This document shows, in pieces, positions 43,091 through 50,786 of a DNA stretch of 64,000 nucleotides. Source of the stretch: Chloroflexota bacterium. GTDB lineage: Bacteria > Chloroflexota > UBA6077 > FW602-bin22 > JACPRP01. The notes below the pieces were generated by a model that ran no database searches, was not told the origin of the DNA, and saw only the letters and a list, made by a program, of their open reading frames with translations. A program made the position numbers and the translations under genes. The stretch spans positions 1 through 64,000 of the forward strand of contig JACPRP010000007.1 of NCBI GenBank assembly GCA_016189905.1, in the 5' to 3' direction. Position 1 is the first letter of the stretch. Each line of letters starts with the position of its first letter.

Positions 43091-43690
43091 GTGATTACGG
43101 ATAGCATCAAGAAATTCTGGCGACGCATAGCTGAATCGGTCGCCCGTGCCATTGCCTCGACGGGAATCACGCCAAACACGTTGACGCTTCTGGGTTTTGC
43201 GCTCAACGTAGCCGTGGCCGCCGTCCTGGGGCTGGGCTATCTGCAACTTGGCGGCATCCTGTTTCTCGTCGTCGGCGCGCTGGACACGATGGATGGCGCA
43301 CTGGCCAGGGTAACGGGCAAGGCTTCCACCTTCGGCGCTTTCCTGGATTCTACCCTCGACCGTTACTCGGAAGCGGTCGTGCTTCTGGGTCTGCTGCTCG
43401 CGTACCGGGGCAAAGAAGACCTGCAAACGACCGTGCTCATCTACGCCGTTATCGTCGGATCGTTGATGGTGAGCTACACGCGGGCACGGGCCGAAGGCCT
43501 CGGATTGGACTGCGAGGTAGGATTGCTCGCGCGGCCCGAGCGCATCGTCTTGCTCGGCCTCGGCCTGATCGTCGATCAGGTGACGATCGTGCTCTGGATA
43601 CTCGCGATCCTGACGAACGTCACGGCGGTGCAGCGGATGATTCACGTGTGGGGCCTCACAAAGAGCCAGGCCGAGGGCTCGCGGCGGTGA
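43091..43690 (+). CDS. CDP-alcohol phosphatidyltransferase (phosphatidylinositol-phosphate synthase-like)
   Basis: A 199-residue membrane enzyme that joins CDP-diacylglycerol to an alcohol. The complete motif DxxDGxxARxxxxxxxxGxxxDxxxD is present in 'LDTMDGALARVTGKASTFGA' and the following FLDSTLDR. With ino1 and a PimA-like enzyme in the operon, inositol-1-phosphate is the likely acceptor, as for mycobacterial PgsA1. Glycerol-3-phosphate is the alternative. GTG start 43091 is 2 bp after the upstream stop. Confidence 0.87.
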   Translation: MITDSIKKFWRRIAESVARAIASTGITPNTLTLLGFALNVAVAAVLGLGYLQLGGILFLVVGALDTMDGALARVTGKASTFGAFLDSTLDRYSEAVVLLGLLLAYRGKEDLQTTVLIYAVIVGSLMVSYTRARAEGLGLDCEVGLLARPERIVLLGLGLIVDQVTIVLWILAILTNVTAVQRMIHVWGLTKSQAEGSRR

Positions 43691-43702
43691 AGGGCACAAC
43701 GC

Positions 43703-43731
43703 TTGTGTCTTTGGAACGAATCTCGTATAAT
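43703..43731 (+). promoter_or_regulatory. Promoter of tRNA-Arg, copy 1
   Basis: TTGTGT at 43703-43708, a 17-bp spacer and a perfect TATAAT at 43726-43731, 11 bp before the tRNA 5' end. The second tRNA copy at 50333 has no such promoter. Confidence 0.65.
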
Positions 43732-43742
43732 TTTGTTGTCAG

Positions 43743-43817
43743 GCCCCGTTAGCTCAGAGGATAGAGCACCGGCCTCCGGAGCCGGGTGCGGGCGTTCGAG
43801 TCGCCCACGGGGTACCA
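43743..43817 (+). tRNA. tRNA-Arg (anticodon CCG), left copy
   Basis: Acceptor stem GCCCCGT/ACGGGGT, D arm AGCTCAGAGGATAGAGC, anticodon stem CCGGC with loop CTCCGGA, TΨC arm GGGCG TTCGAGT CGCCC, and an encoded CCA. The anticodon CCG reads the Arg codon CGG. It is identical to 50333-50407 and forms attL of the element. Confidence 0.95.
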
Positions 43818-43871
43818 GAAAAGCTTGATATATCAGCGTTTTCTCGTCGCCAAGCCCATTTCTCCTCTACA

Positions 43872-43917
43872 TGACAGCATTTCCAAGTGCTGTCAAAGTG
43901 CTGTCAAAGTGCTGTCA
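43872..43917. repeat. Integrase arm-type sites, left end
   Basis: One TGACAGCA (43872-43879) and three TGCTGTCA copies (43888, 43899 and 43910) spaced by 11 bp, about one helical turn. The same motifs lie at the right end (50241-50274). Confidence 0.7.
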
Positions 43918-43931
43918 AGGCTTGACTGCTT

Positions 43932-43969
43932 CCCAAAAACATAAACCCGCCGGTGTTGCTTCCGACGGG
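43932..43969 (-). terminator. Rho-independent terminator of the element operon
   Basis: On the minus strand, an 8-bp stem of CCCGTCGG with CCGGCGGG (bases 43946-43953 and 43962-43969) is followed by TTTATGTTTTT. It lies beyond the last minus-strand gene, close to attL. Confidence 0.55.
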
Positions 43970-44023
43970 CGCTCGTGTTATGCTACTTCCGTCAGTCGCC
44001 TTAACCGACTGGCCACGCTCTGG

Positions 44024-44058
44024 GATGCTCCAACATCGCCAGGGCATCTTTCTTTTTT
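44024..44058 (+). terminator. Candidate terminator on the plus strand
   Basis: GATGC(T)CC pairs with GGGCATC and is followed by TTTCTTTTTT. It would stop plus-strand transcription that reads in from the tRNA or pgsA side. Confidence 0.4.
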
Positions 44059-44257
44059 GATGTGCTATCCAGCTTCTACACCCTGGCCTAAAGGGATGCA
44101 ACCGCCATCAGCGCCACTGACAAGCGCTTATCTCCCGTTTGCTGCCAATATCGCCTATTATCGCCCATTGTCTCCCTTATCAACTTCGCACTATAGGTCT
44201 TATGACAAGTTAGCTTACTAACGCTTGTATTCTTGGATGTAAGGGCGTGAAGTCAGT

Positions 44258-44348
44258 ATTCAGCCCACGGGTGATAAGACGGGAGGGCATGCGCTGGCAG
44301 CTGTCGGACGTGGTCATCATTCAGCCCACGGGTGATAAGACGGGAGGG
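44258..44348. repeat. Two 30-bp direct repeats with a 31-bp spacer
   Basis: Copies 44258-44287 and 44319-44348 (ATTCAGCCCACGGGTGATAA...) are identical. They lie in the non-coding left end of the element, which has no gene from 43818 to 44547. They may be iterons of the replication origin or regulatory sites. Confidence 0.75.
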
Positions 44349-44381
44349 TGGCAGAAAGTCTCAACAAATCTCAACTTCCGG

Positions 44382-44426
44382 GAAACCTCATGGATGGCGA
44401 AAAGTCCAAGAAACCTCATGGATGGC
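44382..44426. repeat. Two 17-bp direct repeats
   Basis: GAAACCTCATGGATGGC occurs at 44382-44398 and 44410-44426, 28 bp apart, just after the 30-bp repeats. It adds to the iteron-like look of this region. Confidence 0.65.
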
Positions 44427-44547
44427 TTGGTTGCTGAGACATGGTGCTCACTTCGGCGCCGCCATGCATAAACTATCCTAAAGTAGAGGATAGCGTACCG
44501 TTCGCATACAAGCACGCTTCGATGGCTTTTGCAAAGCCGCCGCATGG

Positions 44548-45048
44548 TTACAGTAAGTTACAACGCTCGCCTAGCTGGTTCTCGGTTCTAGTCAGTTTCT
44601 TGAAGTCGTCGAGCGTCATAACGACCAGGTCATCGGCGTGTCTTGTGCCCACGACGTGAAGCACGACCGTCGGCAGTTGCTCAGGGCTCGCCGCCATCGT
44701 CGCTTGCAGCATAGCTTCTAAACCAGCTTGCGCCAACCGCATTGTAAACATACGTGCCATGTCTCCTGTCCCGACAGGTATTCCACGAAAAGCCAGCCGT
44801 GGTACCTCGGACACTTCGGTTGCATCGTCATCACCTCCTACGTAGACAGGGCACGTAAGGCCACCAAAATCAGCAAAGGCGTAAGCGATGTTTCCACATA
44901 GGGCAGCATCACGACAAGTCTGACAAATAGTGGGCTCATTGCTTCCCTCGGATAGTTTTGGGCTTAACCTTGATGCCACGGGCGACAGGCTCTTTGGCGA
45001 TAGTGGGATGCCCTCATATTGCACCTCCCTTACTTTCAAGTAGGGCAT
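44548..45048 (-). CDS. Unknown element protein with Cys pairs
   Basis: About 166 residues from ATG 45048, overlapping the primase-helicase end by 35 bp. GTG starts further in are possible. It has C-x2-C-x5-C (ICQTCRDAALC) and a later Cys in a possible metal-binding N-terminal half. The C-terminal half is helical then strand-rich (LPTVVLHVVGTRHADDLVVMTLDDF). No family is recognised. It is the last gene of the element operon. Confidence 0.5.
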   Translation of the reverse strand: MPYLKVREVQYEGIPLSPKSLSPVASRLSPKLSEGSNEPTICQTCRDAALCGNIAYAFADFGGLTCPVYVGGDDDATEVSEVPRLAFRGIPVGTGDMARMFTMRLAQAGLEAMLQATMAASPEQLPTVVLHVVGTRHADDLVVMTLDDFKKLTRTENQLGERCNLL

Positions 45049-46843
45049 CCCACGCTGCGTCGTCAAGGTCCGGCTCGTCTCCATTTGTTGCTACCACGGG
45101 GCATGTGTAGGTAGAAGTCGTGGTAGCAACAAATCGCCATTGGTCGGGTCTGCTTCCCCGGCCCTCGATACGCTCAACAGCCCCAGCTCTGTGCAGCTCG
45201 TGGAGTGCTCGGCGCAGGTTCTCCCTGCCAGGCTTAGGCTCGTCGAACGCTTCCAGAAGCTGCGCTGTTGTCTGCCAGTCCTCGGCCAAGACTTCACGAA
45301 CACGCCGCTTCACGTCTTCCAGGGCTACGTCATCCGGGCGTCCCAATGCACGATATTGACCATCGATGCTTAGTTCTAGCAACAGTTTATCCGGGCTCTC
45401 GTCGAAGCGTGAACGAACGCTTAGATGCCGCCGGCGCTCGGCATCCTCTCGCAGCGAGACTGCGATATCACAGCTTCCGACGAAAGCGTGAGAACCGGCG
45501 TGGTCGGTGCCCTCGGCGCCGGCCGCCTTGCGACGGTGATGTAGCACGAGCAAGGCGCTGTTCAGTTCCCTGGCCAACATAATGAGGGAAGCCAGTTTTC
45601 GGTGCACTAGACCGGCGTCGTTTTCGTCGTAAATACTGAGAAACTCACGGGCTGTGTCCACGATAATCACGTCGGGCGCCAGGGCTCTCAGTCGTTCGCA
45701 CCACGTCTCAGGCTCAGCGCCATCCTGGAAGCCAAGGAGTAGATTACCGTGCGCTAGTTCGAGCTTGGCGATACGCTCTCGCCATTTTGGTTTGGGTTCT
45801 TCGCTGAGCCATGCTACACGCAGCCCGTCAAACAGCCAGTTTTTGACGGCGTGAGCAATGAGCGTTGTCTTCCCGGCTTTGGGACGGGCACTCAGCAGCG
45901 TGAATATCCCTCGCCCGACTAACCCGTCAACATCGAGTAGGGGGAACCACTCCACGGCGCTTGTGCTATCGCCGTTGGCCAGGTTATCGGCAGCGATGAA
46001 GCCGCTTAATGGGTCCGGATTTGCTGCTACCACGCCCTCAGTGTAGGGGTGCTCTGTGGTAGCAGCAAATTGTGGCTCGTAAAGCGCCGCAGCCTCTACC
46101 AGAAGCAGCAGCTCGTCTCTCGTGCCGCCACTGGCGAGCCAGTCCGATACATCGCCTTTGGGGGGCAGGTTCGGCACTTCGACGATACGCACCTGAGCAG
46201 CCCTGCCGTGAACACTGGCGGCTATCTGCTGGGCGTGGTGCCGCCCAGGGTCGTCATTGTCGGGCAGGATGGCTACCCGCCTGCCGCTAAGCTCAGCGCT
46301 GTACTCAGGTCGCCATTTCCCGGCACCCCCACAATTGGCTGTGGCCACCAGGCCAAGCCTGGCCAGGGCCTCAGCGTCCTTTTCGCCTTCGACGATGAAC
46401 ACCCACTCGCCAGGGTCCGCTTTTCGCAGCTCAGGAAGGCGATAAAGCACTCGTGGCGTGTCGTCGAGATGCCATATCCAGCCGCCGCTACCGTCGGGTC
46501 GCCGTTGGCGAAAATCCTTCGGCTCTAGCCGAACAACTTGATACAGAAGCTGTCCGTCGGCATTGCGATAGTCGTAGATCGCCGCTATCCTGCCCTGTGG
46601 TTTGTGACCGTTGCCGTTCGGCGTCTCGAACAAATCAGTCATCCTTAAGCCCAGAGTGTCGAGGATGCTTTCTGTCGGGCATCCTGCATGGCAATACATT
46701 AGCAATCTGCCGTCTTTCTCGGCAATACTCAGGGAGGCTTTCCGGTCATCGTGGCCAGGGCACTTCGCTTGATAGCCAGCGCCGTTTTGCCGGGCATCAG
46801 GGAACAGTGGTAGTAGGTCGCTCAGGTTCATCGTCATCACCAT
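45014..46843 (-). CDS. Primase-helicase (CHC2-like / TOPRIM / RepA-type AAA)
   Basis: A 609-residue replication protein. The N-terminus has a zinc-finger pattern 'YQAKCPGHDDRKASLSI...YCHAGCPTESIL'. The TOPRIM domain follows with 'VFIVEGEKDAEALARLG' and 'ILPDNDDPGRHHA'. Then a RecA-like ATPase of the RepA/AAA_25 type has Walker A 'ARPKAGKTTLIAH' and sensor 'ALLVLHHRRKAAGAEGTDHAGSHAFVGSCDIAVSL'. A winged-helix-like end follows. It would prime and unwind the excised element. The ATG at 46843 overlaps the upstream gene by 7 bp. Confidence 0.85.
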   Translation of the reverse strand: MVMTMNLSDLLPLFPDARQNGAGYQAKCPGHDDRKASLSIAEKDGRLLMYCHAGCPTESILDTLGLRMTDLFETPNGNGHKPQGRIAAIYDYRNADGQLLYQVVRLEPKDFRQRRPDGSGGWIWHLDDTPRVLYRLPELRKADPGEWVFIVEGEKDAEALARLGLVATANCGGAGKWRPEYSAELSGRRVAILPDNDDPGRHHAQQIAASVHGRAAQVRIVEVPNLPPKGDVSDWLASGGTRDELLLLVEAAALYEPQFAATTEHPYTEGVVAANPDPLSGFIAADNLANGDSTSAVEWFPLLDVDGLVGRGIFTLLSARPKAGKTTLIAHAVKNWLFDGLRVAWLSEEPKPKWRERIAKLELAHGNLLLGFQDGAEPETWCERLRALAPDVIIVDTAREFLSIYDENDAGLVHRKLASLIMLARELNSALLVLHHRRKAAGAEGTDHAGSHAFVGSCDIAVSLREDAERRRHLSVRSRFDESPDKLLLELSIDGQYRALGRPDDVALEDVKRRVREVLAEDWQTTAQLLEAFDEPKPGRENLRRALHELHRAGAVERIEGRGSRPDQWRFVATTTSTYTCPVVATNGDEPDLDDAAWDALLESKGGAI

Positions 46844-47349
46844 AGCGCTAGCTGCCGCTCGGCCACGTCCGCCGGTTCGGCGTCGAGCCGCACCACGTCA
46901 GTCACGTAGTCCCACTCCTCCCAGCGAACCGCCGTGAACCTCGCCAGGGGCACGAACCACTCAGGGCAACCGTCCGATGGTCGCAGCCAGCCTACACGCT
47001 CCACGTCGGCCAGGGGCAGGGCGTAGCATCGACCATCGGCGTCCAGTCGCACCAGCCACAGCCGTGCGCCGTGCTGTCGGGCGTAGCTCAGTATCGACGG
47101 TGGTATAGATGCGTGGGCCACGGTCTGGCGGTGGCGGTACGGCATCGCTAACACGGTCTCACCGAGCGGGGACGCCAGAACTAGTTTAGCGATGATGCAG
47201 GGGCGCCCACGCTTCGTCACCGCTAGCGCCACCGGGCGATACGGTGTATGATGTGGTTGACCGCTAACAACGGTCGTTGAACCTCGCCCGCTCCCCTGTC
47301 CCGCCTGCCAGCTAGCCAGGGTTGCGGGCGTCGTCGTTAGTCGGTGCAT
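46837..47349 (-). CDS. Unknown element protein
   Basis: A 170-residue soluble protein starting at ATG 47349, with GAGGTG six bases upstream. The N-terminal 40 residues are low-complexity. The rest is strand-rich (IIAKLVLASPLGETVLAMPYRHRQTV; ARLWLVRLDADGRCYALPLADV; FVPLARFTAVRWEEWDYVTDVV). No family is recognised. It overlaps the RHH gene upstream and the primase-helicase downstream, which indicates one operon. Confidence 0.55.
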   Translation of the reverse strand: MHRLTTTPATLASWQAGQGSGRGSTTVVSGQPHHTPYRPVALAVTKRGRPCIIAKLVLASPLGETVLAMPYRHRQTVAHASIPPSILSYARQHGARLWLVRLDADGRCYALPLADVERVGWLRPSDGCPEWFVPLARFTAVRWEEWDYVTDVVRLDAEPADVAERQLALW

Positions 47350-47486
47350 GGCGGCACCTCTTTCTTCTCGATTTCCTGTTTCTCTCGGATGAGCAGTTTC
47401 ACGGCTTCCGCAAGCGTCACGTTCTTCTGCTTCGCCACCCCCTTGAGGGTTCGCAACTCATCTTTGCTAAGAATCAGCGTCGTCAC
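47337..47486 (-). CDS. 49-residue RHH-like DNA-binding protein
   Basis: A GTG start at 47486 with GGAGGTG upstream encodes MTTLILSKDELRTLKGVAKQ, then 'NVTLAEAVKLLIREKQEIEKKE'. One short strand and two helices are the ribbon-helix-helix pattern of small plasmid repressors. It overlaps the start of the next gene by 13 bp. It is a likely transcriptional regulator of the element. Confidence 0.6.
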   Translation of the reverse strand: MTTLILSKDELRTLKGVAKQKNVTLAEAVKLLIREKQEIEKKEVPPCTD

Positions 47487-47616
47487 GTTCGCACCTCCAA
47501 CAAAAAAACTGAGTTCACTAAACTCAGTTTACAATTGGCGAATTGGCGAAATGGCGTTTCGCCAACTACACGTTTCAGCTTTGCAGATGAATTATTCTGG
47601 CCGTGTCATTCCTAGC

Positions 47617-48267
47617 CTAGTCTTCCGGGTATGTGATGTCCAAGACGTACCTGTCGAATGTGCGAATGTCGATTCCCGCCCTCTTACAAGCCGTGGTCTT
47701 GAACTCCCCAGCGTCGATAAGCTCCTGAGCCTCTCTCACTCGGTCCAGCGTCCCGCCGTGAGCACCGTACTTCGTGTTCGTGGCGCTCGCTGCCTCTGGC
47801 CCCTTCGCTGTCTCTCGCCCTTCCTCGGTAGAAGCGGCATCCGCCCCCAGGTATCCGTCTATCGCCGCCTTGCTCTCAGGCCAAGTCTTGCTTATCTCAG
47901 CCAGCAGTTTGATAAAGTAGCCTTTTGCCGGAGGGAAGCAACATTCCGCCGTCACACTGGTTATGTGTTCGGGGTCTCTCAGTACCCATTTGAACGTGAT
48001 TGCCGGGCCACAATCCTGCTCTAGCCGGGGGTCTCTCCCTTCGATATGTGGGACTGAGCAAGTGTAATCGATAAATCCCGACGCTCGGTTCCAACGCTCA
48101 TCAGGGTATGTGGCGTTTGGGCATTTCACGATGAACGGCCCTAAACAACCGCTCCCGCCAATACACGGAAGTCTGAAGTGTTCCGTGATATGACGGTCCC
48201 TCGTGGCATCGTCGAGGAACCTAATGATATACTCAGGGGATGCGGAAATGGGGAACGTAACTTTCAA
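47617..48267 (-). CDS. Unknown element protein with C-terminal HTH
   Basis: A 216-residue protein from TTG 48267 with GGAGGTG upstream. The N-terminal 135 residues contain several Cys (CIGGSGCLGPFIVKC, CSV, DCG, ECCF). The C-terminal 50 residues (TLDRVREAQELIDAGEFKTTACKRAGIDIRTFDRYVLD) resemble a helix-turn-helix. It lies downstream of a strong promoter at 48367-48395. No family is recognised; DNA binding is inferred. Confidence 0.55.
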   Translation of the reverse strand: MKVTFPISASPEYIIRFLDDATRDRHITEHFRLPCIGGSGCLGPFIVKCPNATYPDERWNRASGFIDYTCSVPHIEGRDPRLEQDCGPAITFKWVLRDPEHITSVTAECCFPPAKGYFIKLLAEISKTWPESKAAIDGYLGADAASTEEGRETAKGPEAASATNTKYGAHGGTLDRVREAQELIDAGEFKTTACKRAGIDIRTFDRYVLDITYPED

Positions 48268-48366
48268 TGTGCACCTCCAACCAGGTTAATGAAGCTTGCC
48301 GGGCTCTCTCGTGGGTTGGCACAAGAGACTTGCGGGCTTTGGCCAAAGCCACCCGGCATCAGGTCA

Positions 48367-48395
48367 ATTATACGGTTGCACGCCAGCTAGTTCAA
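48367..48395 (-). promoter_or_regulatory. Strong promoter of the element operon
   Basis: On the minus strand, TTGAAC, a 17-bp spacer and a perfect TATAAT. It lies about 100 bp before the TTG at 48267 and should drive the run down to 44548. Confidence 0.65.
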
Positions 48396-48697
48396 GCTTC
48401 CTCTATCGCCATAGAAGGGAACGCCTCGCTTACATCGACTTGTTTCTCCGGCAGGTCCTCGTACAACTCATAAGCGGCGTCCTCGTCGAGCGGCTCTATT
48501 CTGTCCCACTCCCCCTGCCATCGTGTCAGATGCACCGCAAAATAGCGGCCCTTTGGCGTGCGGTATAGGAACGTGTTTCGCCCGTGCCGCTCGAAGTTGT
48601 GTCCATCCCAATACTCGTCATCGGCAATCAGGATGCTATCCGCCACTCGGTAGCGAACTCTGCCTATGACTTGCTCCATGCTTTCGTTCGGTTGCAT
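48392..48697 (-). CDS. Small unknown protein (WDGHNFERHGRNTFLYRT type)
   Basis: A 101-residue soluble protein with the block 'YWDGHNFERHGRNTFLYRTPKGRYFAVHLTRWQGEWDRIEPL' followed by an acidic helix 'EDAAYELYEDLPEKQVDVSEAF'. I recall this pattern in small proteins of mobile elements, but no function is known. It lies 3 bp after the next gene upstream, so the two are probably co-transcribed. Confidence 0.6.
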   Translation of the reverse strand: MQPNESMEQVIGRVRYRVADSILIADDEYWDGHNFERHGRNTFLYRTPKGRYFAVHLTRWQGEWDRIEPLDEDAAYELYEDLPEKQVDVSEAFPSMAIEEA

Positions 48698-48700
48698 TGC

Positions 48701-48913
48701 TTACCTCCGTTTCCATTCTGCTTTGATAGGGATATCCACAGTGAAGACGTACATGTTGTGTCCAGCGTGTCCGCAATGAGCCGACACTTTCACGAAACCG
48801 TCTCCCTCGGCTTCATAGTGGACCTTCGTCAGATACTCGCCGCACGTATCGCACCTGTGGCAACGACAGCGCACCAGGGCCAGCGCCGCTTCAATGATTC
48901 GATCATCGTACAT
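48701..48913 (-). CDS. Small zinc-ribbon-like protein
   Basis: About 70 residues from ATG 48913, with GGAGGAGAG upstream; the frame is open to 48979. Cys/His pairs (CRCHRCDTCGEYL; AHCGHAGH) suggest one or two zinc sites. Its function is unknown. Confidence 0.55.
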   Translation of the reverse strand: MYDDRIIEAALALVRCRCHRCDTCGEYLTKVHYEAEGDGFVKVSAHCGHAGHNMYVFTVDIPIKAEWKRR

Positions 48914-49076
48914 CGTCTTCTCTCTCCTCCTACAAATCTGTTTGGTCCATCGAAACAGTGACATTTTGTGACTCACCACGGCGTTACATTGTCTGTCGCC
49001 GTAGATTGCGGTACGGGTTTAGTATTCCTTTGGTGATATTTTCACTGACTGACACACCCTGAAGGCGGGCCAACCC

Positions 49077-50216
49077 TTACACACTCATGGCGCTACCCCC
49101 TTTCAACACACCCTCCAGGGCTTCCACCGCCAACCTATCGCCATCGCCAAGAACGTGCTGATAGATGTTCAACGTCACCGCCGCCGTCGAGTGTCCCGCT
49201 CTCTGCTGCGCCACTTTTACGGGAACACCGCTCATCGCCAGGAGAGATAAGCTGATATGCCGCAAGTCGTGAATGCGGATGGTCGGCAGTCCCAGATGGC
49301 CACAGAGCCACCATAAGCCCCGTCGCACATTAGACGGGGTCGGCGTGGTTCCTGCCTCAGTGACAAAGATACGCTCGCCGCCCTTCCAGTTCGCACCCGC
49401 TTTGAGCTTCCAAGCAGCAACCCGTCCTTTCTGGCGTCTCAGCGCTTCCATTCCCCACAGAGGCAAGGTGATACTTCGGACTCCCGCCGCCGTCTTGGGC
49501 TTCGATTCCACGGGCTTGTTGTGGACGTAGGTAATCTGCCGCTCGATTCGGATAGCGCCCGTCTCCCAATTCACATCCTGGTTGCACAGTCCGAACGCTT
49601 CCCCCATTCGACAGCCGGATGCAAGAAGGAATCCCAGCAGATAACCGTGGTTCTTGCCCTCGCCGTTCAGCATCGCTTTCAGGAACCCCGTTATCTGCTC
49701 CTGTGTCCACAGAGAGGGGGTCTTGGGCTCTGCCTTGGGGGTATCGACAAGCTCAGCTACGTTGTTTGCCACCATTCCCCATTTTGCAGCGTCGCTAAGC
49801 GCCTTGTGCAAGACACGGTGACATATCTGCACGGTTCGCTTTCCTGTCGTCTTGTGCAGCACAGCGTAAGTTGTGGCGAGCCTCAGCGAAGTGAGCTTGG
49901 CTAAGTGGACTTTGCCCAGGGCAGGAACGATGTGCAGCCTTATGACGCAATCGTAACGGTCCGCCGTCGATGGCCGTAAACGGGGTTTTGCCTGGTTGAA
50001 CCAGTCGTCGAGATAGTCCCCCAGGGTCAGCCGTGAAGAGGCAGGAAAGCCGCCGCCCCTTCTCGCCTGTTCGCCCAGCTTTCTGAGCTTCTGGGCCACC
50101 TCGGAACGGGTCTTGCCGTAGGCGGTCTTACGGATACCTTCAACCTGTAGGGCGCCTTGCCATCTGCCATCTTTTCTCTGTGTGATCGAACCTTCACCGT
50201 GAGCACGAATGGACAC
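49077..50216 (-). CDS. int: Tyrosine-type site-specific integrase
   Basis: It catalyses integration and excision at tRNA-Arg. The 379-residue protein starts at GTG 50216 with AAAGGA upstream. It has an N-terminal arm-binding domain (GEGSITQRKDGRWQGAL), a SAM-like core-binding domain and a catalytic domain. Catalytic residues are in 'LLASGCRMGEAFGL' (Arg), 'HDLRH' (His-x-x-Arg), 'QQRAGHSTAAVTLNIYQHV' (His and the Tyr nucleophile). It lies next to attR and its upstream region holds the arm-type sites. It looks intact. Confidence 0.92.
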   Translation of the reverse strand: MSIRAHGEGSITQRKDGRWQGALQVEGIRKTAYGKTRSEVAQKLRKLGEQARRGGGFPASSRLTLGDYLDDWFNQAKPRLRPSTADRYDCVIRLHIVPALGKVHLAKLTSLRLATTYAVLHKTTGKRTVQICHRVLHKALSDAAKWGMVANNVAELVDTPKAEPKTPSLWTQEQITGFLKAMLNGEGKNHGYLLGFLLASGCRMGEAFGLCNQDVNWETGAIRIERQITYVHNKPVESKPKTAAGVRSITLPLWGMEALRRQKGRVAAWKLKAGANWKGGERIFVTEAGTTPTPSNVRRGLWWLCGHLGLPTIRIHDLRHISLSLLAMSGVPVKVAQQRAGHSTAAVTLNIYQHVLGDGDRLAVEALEGVLKGGSAMSV

Positions 50217-50240
50217 CGCTTTTCCTTTCCGATGCCCCGG

Positions 50241-50274
50241 TGACAGCATTAAAAGTGCTGTCAAAGTGCTGTAG
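50241..50274. repeat. Integrase arm-type sites, right end
   Basis: TGACAGCA at 50241-50248, TGCTGTCA at 50256-50263 and a degenerate copy TGCTGTAG at 50267-50274. The spacing and order mirror the left-end cluster. They lie upstream of the integrase start. Confidence 0.7.
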
Positions 50275-50332
50275 AGGGTCCTTGGCGCATTTGGCGAGAG
50301 AGAATTGCTTGATATATCAGCGTTTTTGTCAG

Positions 50333-50407
50333 GCCCCGTTAGCTCAGAGGATAGAGCACCGGCCTCCGGAGCCGGGTGCGGGCGTTCGAGTCGCCCACGG
50401 GGTACCA
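50333..50407 (+). tRNA. tRNA-Arg (anticodon CCG), right copy
   Basis: Identical to 43743-43817 over the whole gene including CCA. The upstream DNA here is element-derived and lacks the TATAAT promoter of the left copy, so this copy may be silent. It forms attR. Confidence 0.92.
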
Positions 50408-50542
50408 GTTATTCCCCTATTCAGAGTTGAACTAGCCGCCTCTTCGCACAAAGGAGCGTAGCCGAAGTGGTCTCCAGGTTGGTGTCCGCCACGATAGTCA
50501 TCACCATCACGTCTCGACGACGCGGACCAGAAAGGAGCCGAG

Positions 50543-50770
50543 ATGAAGATCACCCATGATCCAGAAGTAGACGCGCTCTATATCGAGCTGAAAGAAGCGA
50601 AGGCCGAGGACAGCATGGATGTGGAGGAAGGTGTGATCGCCGATCTGGACGCCGAGGGCCACGTCATCGGTTTGGAGGTGCTTGACGCCAGCCAGCGAAT
50701 GGGAGGCGATCCGCTGGCAAGCCTCACCATAGAGCGCCTGCCACTATCACTCAAGGTTTTGGGGCCGTAG
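50543..50770 (+). CDS. DUF2283 family protein
   Basis: A 75-residue protein with the family pattern 'ITHDPEVDALYIEL', 'DVEEGVIADLDAEGHVIGLEVLDAS'. DUF2283 proteins are small beta-rich proteins of unknown function. AAAGGAG precedes ATG 50543. It is followed 16 bp later by the signal-peptidase-like gene. Confidence 0.88.
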   Translation: MKITHDPEVDALYIELKEAKAEDSMDVEEGVIADLDAEGHVIGLEVLDASQRMGGDPLASLTIERLPLSLKVLGP

Positions 50771-50786
50771 TGCGTCGGAGGTAGCC

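Larger units (their letters stand above)
43743..50407. mobile_element. tRNA-Arg integrated element, ~6.6 kb, satellite-like
   Basis: Identical tRNA-Arg genes form the ends (attL 43743-43817, attR 50333-50407), with GTCAG also shared upstream. Inside are a tyrosine integrase next to attR, a primase-helicase, an RHH-like protein and small unknown proteins, all on the minus strand. The 20-bp sequence GCTTGATATATCAGCGTTTT lies just inside both ends (43823-43842 and 50307-50326). Capsid, portal, conjugation and cargo resistance genes are all absent. Int plus replication genes without structural genes is the plan of phage satellites and of small integrative plasmids. Confidence 0.9.

Noticed and set aside
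44258-44348. A one-spacer mini-CRISPR (30-bp repeats, 31-bp spacer)
   Set aside because: Only two repeats, no cas genes, and a second unrelated direct repeat lies next to it inside a mobile element; iterons are a better reading.
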